The notes beneath the pieces are model-generated. The model saw nothing but the letters and a program-made list of their open reading frames with translations, had not been told where the DNA came from and made no database searches. From contig CANNCS010000020.1 of the NCBI GenBank assembly GCA_947503115.1, forward strand, positions 1 through 44,496: a DNA stretch of 44,496 nt, given 5' to 3'. The position numbers and the translations under genes were made by a program. Positions 25,401 to 33,600 of the stretch are shown here, piece after piece. Each line of letters opens with the position of its first letter. Position 1 is the first letter of the stretch. Source of the DNA: an uncultured Marivita sp. GTDB taxonomy: Bacteria > Pseudomonadota > Alphaproteobacteria > Rhodobacterales > Rhodobacteraceae.

Positions 25401-27978
25401 TACCAGAGGCAGTCTCTGTGGACCCATCTGCCTGGCTGTCCGCGACGATATTGATCGTGTCCGCGTCAAGCATGTCATCGTCACTATCCACGACGAGCAT
25501 GTTGACGATGTCATCACCACCTTGATCAATGTCACGCACATCAAGCGTGAAGTTCACACCATTTGTGAGATTGCGGACCTCAACGTCCAGCTCTTGATCT
25601 GCGCTACCAGCCACATCGTTCATGTTCGCAAAATCAAAGCGAACATCGTTTGTGCTGTTTTCCGACGCCAGTGTCTTAATGCCAGACGAGCTCGACATGT
25701 CGAACGTCACCGGGTTGCTACCATCATTGGTGACAACAAACTTGCCAATGCCGTCGATTTCAAAAGCCGAGTATGTCGAGGGGTTGTCCCCATCAATACC
25801 AATGGAAACAATGTCTTCCTCACTGCCGGAGACGCGATCTCCCGGGTTGAGCGTGTCTGTGCTACCGCGCACCACCTCAACACCTTCACCCGTCAGCGGA
25901 ATGTTATCCACACCTGTGGTCAGGACATTAACAACATCAGCAACATCAATGGTTACCGTTTCTGTAGATGTGAGATCACCGTCTGAAACGGTATAGTCAA
26001 AGGTCGCTTCACCCGAGAAGAACGGGTTGGGCGTAAAGACAAATGCCCCCGTTGCAGCATCCATGCTCACGGCGCCATTTTGTACAGAACCCTCGACAAC
26101 GGTAAATGTGAGCGCATCACCATCAACATCGGTCGCTTGTACACGACCAACAACTTCGAGGTTCTCAATGCCGCTTACTGTCAGCGCCTGAGCCTGCGGA
26201 GCATCATTTGTGCCTGTGACAGTAATATTGATAGCACCAGTATCCGTTTTACCGTTGGATGTGGCGGTATATGTTGTAGCGACGACTTGCGTCTCGCCAT
26301 CGGCGAGAGACTGATACGCTACGTCGGCAGCATTGAATTCCCAGCTACCGTCAGCATTCAAGGTAAGACCTGCGACATTGGTGTCTACAGTGTACACAAT
26401 TGCCGCGTCATCATTATCGATGTCAGTCGCAACGAGCTGACCAGAGATTGTCGCGTCTTCATTCACCGACGCGGTTGCGTTCGACGCAACCGGCGCATCG
26501 TCCACTGCAGCAACATTGATGGTTACAACAGCTGTATCTTGGCCACCATCCGCGTCAGTGACTGTGTATGTGAAACTGTCTGTGCCATTGAAATCTGCGT
26601 CCGGCGTATATGTGTATGCACCGTTTGCATCCATGCTGAGCGCGCCATTGGAAGGCCCATGCCCCGCAGCAACAGAGTAAACAAGGTCATCCGCAGAACC
26701 ATCTACATCCGTTGCTAGGACGGTGCCCATGACAGAATTGTCCTCAGCCACACTGCTGACAGACCCACTTGCAACCGGCGCATCATTGGTGCCGGTCACC
26801 GTGAACTGAACAGTGCTTTGAACAGTCGCCGTACCGTCGCTGACGGAATAGCCTACAACAATCTGAAGCATCTCACCCTGGGCCAAACCATCGTAAGCTC
26901 CAACAGTGGGGTCAAGCGACACCACACCCGTTGCAGAATCGATGGAAACGCCATCAGCGCTCGTGACCAGCGCATATGTAAGTGCGTCGCCGTCAATATC
27001 AGAGGTCACAGCCTTCAGATCGACTGTGGCTACAGAACCACCCTCAATAGCCCCGCCCTGGATCGAGCCTGCAATCGGAGCATCATTTTGCGGAGCAACA
27101 GTGATGGTTACTGTCGCAGAGTCCGTTTCACCAGACGGATCTGTGACAGTGTATGTGAAGGTATCTGTCCCGTTAAAATCAGCATCAGGTGTATAAACAT
27201 AAGTACCGTCAGCGTTCATAACGATAGCGCCGTTTGACGGAGCATCACCTGGTGCAATCGAATAGATCAGCACATCGCCATCCGGATCGGCGGCAGTCGA
27301 AATCACACCATTATCAAGAACACCATCCTCATCGACAGCAGCCGTGTCATTCGCCGCAATCGGCGCATCATTGCCATAAGCGGCAATAAAATCATCAGTG
27401 GCAGCCTTGGCTGCATCAACCGTCGCCGGGTCTGCAGTGACAGAATCGAGTACAGTCTTTGCACTCTCGTAAGCTTCCTCATCCAAAATATTGAGCTTGC
27501 CATCGACCACCTCAGAAAGCGGATTATCGACAGTCGCGATGTTCGCAATCAGGGCTTCCGTCGACCAATCGAGACCAACTTCAATTTTATTTTCTAGAAG
27601 CGCCTTATCATCGCCCACAGCACCACTGGCGATATTGATAATAATGCTCCCAATGTCCGCACCATTGTTCAGCTGCTGAACCCAATAGTTGTCAGCGCCG
27701 CCCGCTGGGTCACGCCCAAACAGGTTGTTGAAGATGTCCGTGACTAGAGCAAGATTTGATGTCGGCGTAGCCGCATTTGCAGCACCAAGCTCAGGATACA
27801 GCTTCAAAGTCTCCGGCTGAGCAGCAAACGACGTTGCGATTTCCGCGATAGACATGCCGTCGTTAAGGCGACCAACCCAGTAATCCAAGCCAGACGGAGC
27901 CGGGGCACGATCAAAATACGCGATGAAAAGCGTGGCGATCTGCTCTTGCGGGGTCATGGACGACAGGTTCAAAGCCAT
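16432..27978 (-). CDS. Giant RTX/Ig-like adhesin, T1SS substrate (3848 aa)
   Basis: The start follows AAGGAAG at a normal distance. Order of parts: a DUF4214-type domain (about 10-150, EQIATLFIAYFDRAPAPSGL); about five cadherin/VCBS-like modules each opening with NDAP or DDAP (about 204-690); a beta-rich region like S-layer proteins; RTX block I (about 940-1237) made of 9-residue repeats such as GDGNDSITL and GAGDDTITA; a beta-rich middle with scattered repeats (about 1240-1975); RTX block II (about 1977-2214); bacterial Ig-like modules (about 2340-3560), two of them nearly alike; a final short RTX stretch (about 3644-3688, DDVIYGGSAGDTLKGGLGGD); and an acidic C-terminal tail as expected of an uncleaved T1SS signal. 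RTX repeats bind calcium and fold outside the cell. No LapG-type cleavage site or anchor was recognised. Likely role: attachment and biofilm. Confidence 0.93.
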   Translation of the reverse strand: MALNLSSMTPQEQIATLFIAYFDRAPAPSGLDYWVGRLNDGMSIAEIATSFAAQPETLKLYPELGAANAATPTSNLALVTDIFNNLFGRDPAGGADNYWVQQLNNGADIGSIIINIASGAVGDDKALLENKIEVGLDWSTEALIANIATVDNPLSEVVDGKLNILDEEAYESAKTVLDSVTADPATVDAAKAATDDFIAAYGNDAPIAANDTAAVDEDGVLDNGVISTAADPDGDVLIYSIAPGDAPSNGAIVMNADGTYVYTPDADFNGTDTFTYTVTDPSGETDSATVTITVAPQNDAPIAGSIQGGAIEGGSVATVDLKAVTSDIDGDALTYALVTSADGVSIDSATGVVSLDPTVGAYDGLAQGEMLQIVVGYSVSDGTATVQSTVQFTVTGTNDAPVASGSVSSVAEDNSVMGTVLATDVDGSADDLVYSVAAGHGPSNGALSMDANGAYTYTPDADFNGTDSFTYTVTDADGGQDTAVVTINVAAVDDAPVASNATASVNEDATISGQLVATDIDNDDAAIVYTVDTNVAGLTLNADGSWEFNAADVAYQSLADGETQVVATTYTATSNGKTDTGAINITVTGTNDAPQAQALTVSGIENLEVVGRVQATDVDGDALTFTVVEGSVQNGAVSMDAATGAFVFTPNPFFSGEATFDYTVSDGDLTSTETVTIDVADVVNVLTTGVDNIPLTGEGVEVVRGSTDTLNPGDRVSGSEEDIVSIGIDGDNPSTYSAFEIDGIGKFVVTNDGSNPVTFDMSSSSGIKTLASENSTNDVRFDFANMNDVAGSADQELDVEVRNLTNGVNFTLDVRDIDQGGDDIVNMLVVDSDDDMLDADTINIVADSQADGSTETASGIEEVNLSTAGSTGSVRINDLNTYGVRTLNISTAVGLVIGDAAVAAGIENAISSTIETVDATGSTGSVTLSTVDSTTGMDVTGGDGNDVFELGGTNDTVDGGAGNDTITATGGDNNISGGDGDDYIVTGDGDDVIDLGEGNDFVDSGAGDDTITNDGGNNMVIAGDGNDSITLGDGDNYINSGAGDDTITAGNGDNDVISGDGNDSITLGDGYNIVDAGAGNDSITLGHGPNDITAGDGDDAITAGNGDNDVDAGAGNDSVTLGDGNNIVDAGDGTNAITAGDGQNEVYGGANVDSITLGDGGNYVEAGAGNDAVTTGDGIDAIDGGDGDDTLSAGGGDDTILGGAGADDIYGGAGADLIQTGDATDASDEFVDAGAGDDTVITRGEQLTGADVLRGGADNDTLNIDSANGDTSGLNNVTGFETINLNGGNHAYTIANGLPFDADTTAVTIDASDVNKTGADSANVDASTLSRGITLIGGDGDDTLIGGAGDDVIVGDGDTGANSGGVDDLRGGAGNDQFLFETGELTTADAVDGGEGDDEIVLTENSSNAVAGIGSGVTSIERVLAHDNASGTVSVEFDGFTNGDLTNVVHVDGSQLVTNDLTVSQIGQTAATADGSEGDDVDLRITGGQGDDEFALGQYLDAGDTIDGGSVADGIGYDDEDTLSLEVNAPDTLADVDFTNVSNIEILRVFSTGGGTVVLGQAAFDAGIHTVVLDGGPLTLDASAFPGELTIFDSDASNTITGPAEYASVIKMAGGDDIVTTGLANDTVEINDGDLTFADTITDNGGTDAVVFQNGAAGNAGGIAAAVDLTNVTGIEEYNFAEDGTGGTDAHSLTFRGGNVDTLTQITVDASGVEDTDDSLSLTLEATVDVDYAFNITGTSGDDLFVKEGVNNNNLVISGADGDDILRIDGGELGSNVLFDGGEGDETDGDAVQLSGGVFRDDDFVSLVDGTVERLITVDGVQMDAVLGEEAASAGISKIEMGDDGGTVLLDPAFTNDLEVVLGSGADQFDASATDVTLTIEGTATDLNGDLIQGGAGADDVINVTADGTTADVTQVSGVESYVVGGEDSDIGLTFADSSFTDVESGRISVNGSALYNGDLTVDGGSVTGSNAFDIVASAGDDNITTGTGDDVIDLGEGNDFVDSGAGDDTITNDGGNNTVIAGDGDDSITLGDGDNDINSGAGDDSITLGNGNNLVAAGEGDNSVAAGDGDNAITAGAGRDIIELGDGDNTVDAGEGNNDLTAGDGNNTVTTGAGIDILALGDGDNTVDAGDGDNTVTVGTGSNSVTTGAGVDTVTVLAADVGVVPGGNLIKVGAGDDVVTASGGDDVIFGGFGVDILSGGDGADSFHYAERDESYSIYQDRITDFESGIDQIVIEENLLTQMGVEAGITLSGVDFVGTVANFGDAELAISTLPRLGNGVAEAVFQQDTGMFWVDLNDDGELDGRDLRVEVDFADGTLGSMSAGDVALLDTLAPAQALAIDLQTASDSGVSDTDNLTNADPVSIDVSFEVAATDGSAALEGDLVKLYVDGVEVDVITLTAGHIADGFVTFTGSLAEGQNDLAAEIIDQTGNSLGVSDTLLTVTADRTAPNLPVIDTVAGDDIVNAAEETDLVISGTGEAGVAVAVSGDSGFSANTTVDQDGNWSVTVSDASDTFGEGAETLSVTFTDDAGNVSATETRAITVDTIAPTIAIDTPLGFDDIVNAAEDGNVSISGTTTGVEDGQVVTVTFTNTRVYDDAFAGLANPWALDYSDLFSSSWEDAGGDLYDDGNYLYIDDVEQSIWDSAGNSGSETWGDFEFTTYSNGALLQVDNFSASSFSIEGEMGYDGSGTREGGALSGYDQAVFYEQVYGGGDPSLVKIYITDATAAALSALPSDTDEEFFELTGLEDATSFTYAMFAGTENIDSGYRYSEEEIRNFVDTLLTEPQSVTVTTTVSGNTWEIVGGLTFTFDQLSGTGEFDINTFFEGGAGYGILLNLVDGVITSVADYAAPSAPGAGDWDVSIDNNVVTLTAQTAAGQEVLDGLVGAVSTILDGTVEGNTSFVEASGAGVDISGLDNGDIEVTADVSDFAGNPAVQASTTVELDNIAPDAPSITHFADDTGASDSDGITNDEIITLYGVGEPGATIEIFDNGESVGTTLVEEDGGWGFTTASLSDGSHNFTATATDVAGNTSPSSAIEQFYAVNADEILPSSGTFTWTGPVEPTGTAVIYDTEPGIEGLTLDDDSDGDETATADVTLGSLVSIGSDVDAEESWLVRDLTTGEEFVIVTLDVEDGPASGNYTLSEIPLDPNTTYEILDYSGNPDVLSGEPAYTYQGGTSVIIDTVAPTVDLVTVDDTMLSESDVGASALKITIDFDEAMDTNIDPTLALSGEDGTETTAINAALTLDASLSGWIDSDTYEAYYDLTDTNLEADDIDIEVTLAEDVAGNLQNSHDELNEFSIDTVVDINAVDLLAGSDTGLSGEDDITYETTPTFRIDFNDGVRVGDSIELLLDGVSFDSPVTGTVDATDVSNGYIDLSVTGEDLGADGDKSITAEVTDLAGNTDTTGALTIHLDTLATIGAVDLVSGSDTGSSDSDDNSYDTTPTFQVTLGADAEAGDSVELLLAGAAFTTPVTKTLDATDITNGYVQLTVTDGDLGADGDKSITAKFTDVAGNTATSAALTYTLDTTAPAPTITSIVYDNELDTLVINGSSLNDVTFDATKMTWDIQGTSATDFTFETTDLVGNPTVTGSQISMQLTAEASDALEGLAGFAGSVEDNFDFGADAWTDTAGNVSAAIDDQTITLNLLGTDNDDVIYGGSAGDTLKGGLGGDILWGQQGDDTIDVGADVSVDYVVYNTNTGGKDTIYNFDSGEDKYDTNFATDEGNFGDWVNLATNTTSSGGNVTITASEVDNDVFYYSGALGLDPTTATRNEVMVSLESALNSGVDTSSTNGSFSGVDASAEFLLVLHDTSGGETYVLEVETGSVGSVLDLAEADLVGIFVGQNLVNGDII
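21850..22020 (-). repeat. Internal duplication in the RTX gene, copy in block II
   Basis: This segment is close to identical at the DNA level to 24840-25020. Both share CACCAGCACCAGAATTAATG, GTTATCACCGTCGCCAAGCG and the run through GTCGACAAAGTCATTGCCTT to the ATCACGTCATC end. Block II therefore probably arose partly by copying block I about 3 kb away, and the pair can recombine to shorten the gene. Confidence 0.8.
24840..25020 (-). repeat. Internal duplication in the RTX gene, copy in block I
   Basis: Partner of 21850-22020; it encodes the same run of RTX repeats (DLGEGNDFVDSGAGDDTITN followed by DGGNN). Differences are scattered third-base changes such as GCAATAACC against GCGATCACT. Around it the block consists of more degenerate 27-base units. 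Confidence 0.8.
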
Positions 27979-28417
27979 ATTATCTTCCTTTGGTGCTTAG
28001 GCGACACAGCCTAATGGTGCGCGCAAATAGTGCTTATCCGCTTCACGGACGGACTTAGTTTGCTCAATACACAGATATTGTCACTCAAACAACAGTATTT
28101 GTAGCGCAAATTTAATACCCTTTAGAAAACTTGGATCACCATTGATTTTAAACGATTTTTATGTGCCCCTTAGAGCACACTAACTTGGACGTTCCGGGCT
28201 CCTAGGGATCACGGACGGTCGCAATTTCGAGGGGAAAGGATTCTGGGCGAAGATCAACACTCCGAAATAAGCATGATCACATGCCCTTCAGAGGCAACAC
28301 ATATACAAGGATTTTAGACCGGAAGCACCAAGTCCAGACCACTTGATGTCGACAAGCAAGGGCCACCACAACTCTTATGATCAATGGCGTCTGCTATGAA
28401 AGCGTTGCTGCGCGGCG
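27979..28417. other. Intergenic region upstream of the RTX gene
   Basis: No gene recognised. It must hold the promoter of the RTX gene on the minus strand. The AT-rich part at 28060-28160 is the most likely place, but I could not settle on a -35/-10 pair. The 28180-28400 part shows no clear structure. Confidence 0.4.
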
Positions 28418-29335
28418 TTAAACTGGCAAAATCGCACATGTGTTGCCGTGTGAACCAAGGGCAACATGTTGCGTGAAACGCTCTTGGACAGGATCAAAAA
28501 AGGTCAGCATGGAAGTCCCATCCATGCGCCCAGCACGCTCTTCGCTCTTCAAACCGTAACTGATCGCAAGCATGTTTCCAGAAACAGCCAAGCCTCTTGG
28601 AAAAGGCGTCCCAGCGGGGCTTTTGATAGAAAATCGTCGTTTTGCGCCAGATCTTGAGTCTATCTGCACAAGTGCTGAGCCCCCACTGTCTAGGCTCCAC
28701 AGGACACCATCCACAGCCAAAATATCATGACAACATGAACCAATATCTTCATAGCACGTGATAAGTTGCGCCTTGCCCCGTCTCGCTTTTGACAACGACA
28801 GGCGTAACGCAAAACTAGGCTGATCCCAGTTGTGAGCTAAAACGAGCAGGCTGTCCCCACACACACTCACAGAGTTAAAATGATAAGCATCTCGGCTGCG
28901 GACGTCGCGCTTTTGCAAGTGTTCCGGTATCACACTCGCCAAATCGAGTGCCTGAGCGCTGCCACCCCAGACCGGCTGCCTCAAAAGAAATGGGTACCTC
29001 CCTGAAGTGACATAAAGGCTTTGACGGTCAAAAGTAATCTGATGGAGATCATCGAATTTCTTGGACCCATAGCATACTGGGGTCCGGAGCAATGCCCCAC
29101 CAGGCACTTGTAGGTACAGCCTGATAGCGTTTTGAGGCGCGTTAGGCGTTACCAAATTTTTATCGATGTCCAAATTGCGCTCCGCAACGAACACAACATT
29201 CGCGGCGTGGGCGAGGCCGAAGTATATGCCATACCCATCGCTCATCACGTCACAGCTTTGAAGCTCTCCGTCCAACGTGAGCGTGACCTTCAACAAGCGC
29301 CTGAACGTGGAAATCAAAAATTTGTGCATGGTCAT
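28418..29335 (-). CDS. Unknown protein, probably a beta-propeller
   Basis: A 305-aa protein with recurring strand-turn segments that look like propeller blades: LLKVTLTLDGELQSCDVMSD, FDDLHQITFDRQSLYVTSGR, FNSVSVCGDSLLVLAHNWDQ, HDILAVDGVLWSLDSGGSAL and FPRGLAVSGNMLAISYGLKS. This pattern (an H/F-x-I/S-V-x-G-x-L strand, then a turn) resembles six-bladed NHL/DUF4915-like propellers that occur near glycan gene clusters. No signal peptide is seen. The start could be 29335 or 29329; no strong ribosome-binding site decides. It lies between the RTX gene and the partition genes on the minus strand. A role in sugar or glycoprotein handling is inference only. Confidence 0.6.
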   Translation of the reverse strand: MTMHKFLISTFRRLLKVTLTLDGELQSCDVMSDGYGIYFGLAHAANVVFVAERNLDIDKNLVTPNAPQNAIRLYLQVPGGALLRTPVCYGSKKFDDLHQITFDRQSLYVTSGRYPFLLRQPVWGGSAQALDLASVIPEHLQKRDVRSRDAYHFNSVSVCGDSLLVLAHNWDQPSFALRLSLSKARRGKAQLITCYEDIGSCCHDILAVDGVLWSLDSGGSALVQIDSRSGAKRRFSIKSPAGTPFPRGLAVSGNMLAISYGLKSEERAGRMDGTSMLTFFDPVQERFTQHVALGSHGNTCAILPV

Positions 29336-29643
29336 AATGGCAGCCCAATCGCCTGAAATTCAAACAACAGCGGTCAATCAGCTCCCCCGTGTAGTCAACT
29401 CCAATGTTGATCGTTGCTATGACCCAATTTTGGGTGTGGCGCGAGAGGACCCCTGCAAGAGGAAGAGCGAACCGCCAGAGGTGGCTGAAACGCGTATGAC
29501 CCACACAAATTTTTTCCGGTGATTTAAATTACCGGATATTTTTTAAAACCGGATTTTTGCATATACCAGATATTTTTATTCACTGGATATTTAAATAAAT
29601 CCGGTTTATTTTTAAAAGTGGATCAAGATGAAGCGAGAATTTC
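29336..29643. other. Spacer holding the parAB control region
   Basis: The first 180 bases show nothing clear. From 29516 the DNA is very AT-rich and holds the CCGG-type repeats listed separately. The parA promoter must lie in or beside these repeats. Confidence 0.45.
29516..29605 (+). repeat. Candidate centromere/operator repeats of parAB
   Basis: A near-perfect 20-bp palindrome, CCGGTGATTTAAATTACCGG, occupies 29516-29535. Variants of ACCGGATATTT follow at 29531, 29548, 29565 (ACCAGATATTT), 29582 (ACTGGATATTT) and, reversed, near 29599-29605 (ATCCGGT). In small type Ib partition systems such arrays upstream of parA act as both centromere and operator bound by the ParB-type protein. Confidence 0.65.
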
Positions 29644-30303
29644 ATGCCCACTATCGTGATAGCCTCCCCAAAGGGTGGCGCTGGAAAATCCACAGCGGCC
29701 GTCTTGCTCGGAACAGAGTTGGCCCATGAAGGGGTGCCAGTGACAATGCTAGACTGCGACCCCAACAAGTCCCTTACATTGTGGGCACAACAAGCCGAGC
29801 TCCCACCAAGAATTCGCGTTCTATCCGACGTTACGGAGTCAAATGTTGTGCGCACAATCAAAGGCCACGACAGTGATGGACAGATTGTCATTGTGGATTT
29901 GGAAGGGGTCGCATCACGACTTGTATCCCGAGCGATCAGTCAAGCTGACCTAGTCCTAACACCAATGCGGGCAACAACCCTCGACGCCACTATCGGCGCG
30001 CGCGCACTACAGCTCATAGCAGAAGAAGAGGAGGCATTGGACCGTAATATTCCACATGCCGTCGTTTTCACCATGACAAAGGCCATTCAATCCAAACAAC
30101 ACAGAGGCATCGAGTTGTCGTTGCGTGAGCAGGGCGTGGATATAATCGAGCCTGCTCTTATGGAGCGTGCAGCGTTTTCAGGAGTGTTTGCTTTTGGTGG
30201 GGATCTTTATTCCATGCCGGAGCAGGGCAACATGAGCAATGCAAAAGCCAATGCTAAGGCCTTTGCAAAACAAGTGTATAAACGCCTCGTCGAGGATGAT
30301 TAA
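29644..30303 (+). CDS. parA: ParA-type partition ATPase
   Basis: A 219-aa ParA of the small type Ib form without an N-terminal DNA-binding domain. The deviant Walker A KGGAGKSTAA lies near residues 10-19 (the first Lys is the signature residue), LDCDPNKSLTLW is the A' region, and IVIVDLEGVASRLV is the Walker B region, with Glu where Asp-T/P is more usual. It would form ATP-dependent patterns on the nucleoid to move the plasmid. It lies 2 bases before the ParB-type gene and just downstream of the repeat array. It may serve either or both RepA replicons; no ParA sits next to repA1 or repA2. Confidence 0.88.
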   Translation: MPTIVIASPKGGAGKSTAAVLLGTELAHEGVPVTMLDCDPNKSLTLWAQQAELPPRIRVLSDVTESNVVRTIKGHDSDGQIVIVDLEGVASRLVSRAISQADLVLTPMRATTLDATIGARALQLIAEEEEALDRNIPHAVVFTMTKAIQSKQHRGIELSLREQGVDIIEPALMERAAFSGVFAFGGDLYSMPEQGNMSNAKANAKAFAKQVYKRLVEDD

Positions 30304-30304
30304 T

Positions 30305-30607
30305 ATGTCGGAAAATAATCCGTTTGGAATTTCAATCGCACCATCCAAACTTCGCAGCAAAGCGAAAGATACAAGCGCCAATAACGTCGCACGCGCCGAT
30401 GCTGCGGCTGAGAAACACGGTTTTGTAGACCGCGCTCCCAAAAAGAAACGCGGTCGTAAGCCCAGTCCCCGCACAGGTCAAGTTCATGCCAAGGTTATGC
30501 CAGAGGTTGCCCAAGACATCGCGGCAGAAGCCAAATATCGCGGCGTACAGCAGGGTGTTGTGATAGAAGAGGCCTGGGAGCTCTATAAAAAGGATAAAGG
30601 CCTCTGA
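30305..30607 (+). CDS. parB: Small ParB-type centromere-binding protein
   Basis: A 100-aa basic protein. The N-terminal half is unstructured and rich in Lys/Ala (SKAKDTSANNVARADAAAEK), with KKKRGRKPSPRTGQ in the middle. The C-terminal part, VHAKVMPEVAQDIAAEAKYR-GVQQGVVIEEAWELY, fits a ribbon-helix-helix fold as in ParB/ParG/Omega-type partners. It would bind the CCGG-type repeats upstream of parA and stimulate ParA through its N-terminal tail. The start at 30305 follows the parA stop by 2 bases; longer in-frame starts overlap parA. The name is given by position and size, not by direct similarity to the large chromosomal ParB. Confidence 0.75.
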   Translation: MSENNPFGISIAPSKLRSKAKDTSANNVARADAAAEKHGFVDRAPKKKRGRKPSPRTGQVHAKVMPEVAQDIAAEAKYRGVQQGVVIEEAWELYKKDKGL

Positions 30608-30677
30608 AAGTCGTTATAGCAACTGAGGCATTGTGCGCAGTGAGGACATAAATTCGCAATCTGTCAGCACAGATCGC

Positions 30678-33600
30678 TCATAGAAGAGTGTTTTGAAGCC
30701 CGTTCTGTTGGTCATCCCAAAGCGCTGTTAGCATTCCTTTCAAGCGAGGCCCGAGCACAGTATAAGACCGTGCGCTGACATATGCACGGGATCGGTCCAG
30801 CATGTCTTCTAACTCGGCATCAAGATCACGCCAGTCCTCACTGGCCATCCTATCCATCACACCTGCAATCCCTTGTGCGATTTCAGCAGGCGATATTCCA
30901 GGAAGTTGTATGCAGTAATCCGCCACATCCGAAAAAATCTCCAGCGGAGTCACAGCAACTGGCCGACCTGAACTCAAGCCGTAACGCACTGCACCACTCG
31001 CGGATTCAGAGCTGCGTTGATAGCCAAAGACAATGAGATCACAATCCGCCAGTTTTGACAGGGCAACCTTATCAGGAAGAAACCCTGTATCCATCTCTAT
31101 TGCGTCACCCAGACCCAAACGTACAATCTGGTCTTTGACGTCTTGGATCAGGTTGCGTGACTCCCCGACAGGGTATTCCGCATTGATCATACGCAAGCGC
31201 ACGTTATGCCCATCAGCGCGTAGATGTGAAACCGCATCAACCAGCTCCAGCAACCCTTTGTTAGGCAGGAAAAACCCGTAACTGCCGATGACAAAAGGTT
31301 TGATTTTGGGCCGTTTGCGCGGGGCCGACGCCTCAACCATTGGCAAAACACCATGCGGAAATAGCGTCACATTCTCAACCAGACCAAGAGCCTTCATCCG
31401 GTTTGCATCGAGCACTTTGTGAACCAAGATGCGATCACAGCGCGACAGGGCCTGGCGGATCGATGCCAGCTGTCGCGCTGGTGGATGGTGGCTGTCATCA
31501 GTGGCATGGAGCGTTAGCACTACCTGTCGGCTGTCCTCTTTCAGAGTCTCAATCAATCTAGCGAGATGCGCAAAATTAAAAAAACCGTAGTTGAACTGGA
31601 TCATTACCGTCTGCAAATCTTCCGCTTGGATGACTGAAAGCAGATCGGTTAAATCGTCCTCCCGGCCTTCGCTCCAACATCGTGTTACCAGTTCATTCAG
31701 AGACGCATCTGGGCTCACAGTCGCCCGGGTATGGGCTGCCAAAACATGCACCGGCAGACCCAGATGTTGGATCAAATGTTCCGAATAAGTCGCAATGCCA
31801 CAACGGGCATTGTAAGTGGTCACCCATCCTACCCGCGGTGGAATTGGCTTGGGACGGGCTGCAGCGTGCCGCAGAGCCGTTACACTACGCTCTGCTACTT
31901 TATCCCAGCTGAACCGTTCGAGAAGTGCGTCTCGCGTACGGGCACGCTCCGCATCGGTCGGAGCAGGGGATTTCGCGGCCTCCCGCATCAGTCTAGCCAT
32001 ATGGTTTGGATCAGGATCAGCCCACATACTCAGACCTGCACCCAAATGGCTCCTGGTCTGTTCAAACCGGTAGTCAATCTTCTGAACGAGCGGCAAATCA
32101 GCAAAATCCATCTGACCACTCCACCCTGTGGTGAGCACCGGTTTGCCCATCAAGAGCGCCTCAGCAACCGGCAAGCCAAATCCTTCTGCCCGGGATGGGA
32201 ACACTGCGACATCACAGGCGCCAAAGAGGGTTCGCATCTGCCCATCACTCAGGTCTCTGTCGATCACATGGATGGGAGCCAAGTCAGGGTGAGAAATACG
32301 CAACGCAGTAATCTGGTCTGCAATATCGTTATGGGGGTTGGGAAAGCTCTTGATCAGCAACGCCACATTATCACGCCTGGTAAAGGCCTGTGCCCAAGCC
32401 TTCAAAAGTGCGTCCACCCCTTTGCGTGGGAAACAAGACGAGACATGCAAAAAAAGTTGGTCCGCCTTAGGCAGATCGCACACCGGTTCTGGCGTGATTG
32501 CCTCGAAATGGTCCACACCATTGCCCACGGTGTATGCCGGCACAAACACGCCATTGTCGATCATGATCTTGCGAACATGGTTCGACGTCACTGTCAGATA
32601 TCGCAACTCATCATTGAGTGAAGCTACATACTCCGATGGAAATCCCGTTTCTTCCCAGGCATAGCAATGTAACCCTGGTAGCGCATTTCGCATGCCAGTC
32701 ACCCGTGGCGGATACATGTTCCTGCTGACCGTATCCACGGGATCTCGACTGGCCGCTTGCATCGCATTCAGATCTGGATTTACCGCTAAGAACGCAGGAT
32801 CCGGATCAAAGTCACCTGGTCCCTCTGAGGATTTAAGGCTGACCTTTACCCCTTGCCGCTCCAAGGCACGTGCAAGTTCGCGATTAACGAGCGCCAAGCT
32901 GTAGGTGCTGTCAAACGGCCCTTCAATCCGCCAACGCACCAAGTTGGGTAGTGCAACAGGGGTCCACGGCTGTCCTCGATCAATCTGCGGCACGTTATGC
33001 GATACGGCTCGCCGCGCTTCAGCGGCTTTAACGCGGCGGCGCTCTCGACGAGACTCAAACCATCGTTTGATTTGCTTATTGAGCGTTTGAATTTTCTTGG
33101 AGCGATAATACAACCGCGTCTTCTTGGTCTTCTTGAGAAGAGCAATTTCACGGCGCAGCTCATCAAGGGACTTGTCATAGGCTTCTGCAAGATCTCTGGT
33201 TGACGGACCCGTTGCAGCAGCAAACGCGGCTTCCGTTGCGGCCATCACAGTAGAGGAGCCCGCTTTCTGAGCCACCAGCGCGTAATCAGGGCTGGCTTTG
33301 AACAGAACGTCGTTCAGACCCACTTTTTTTGGGTCTTGTAGCGGACTTGAATTCAGCCGTAATAGTTTGATCTTGGCATAGCCCGCATGTTCAGCCAGAA
33401 ATTTCAAGACATTGGGCGGAATTGGCGCCACATGCGTGCTGTCATTGTGAAAGGTCACTGTTCCAACTTCAATATTCTCTGGATTGGGTGTTTCCAGTAT
33501 CAACATCCCACCCGGCGCCAAAACTCGCAGTCCTTCCATGACAATGGTGCGTACGGCATCAAAAGACAGATGCTCAATCAAATGAAATGCGGAGAGCAGA

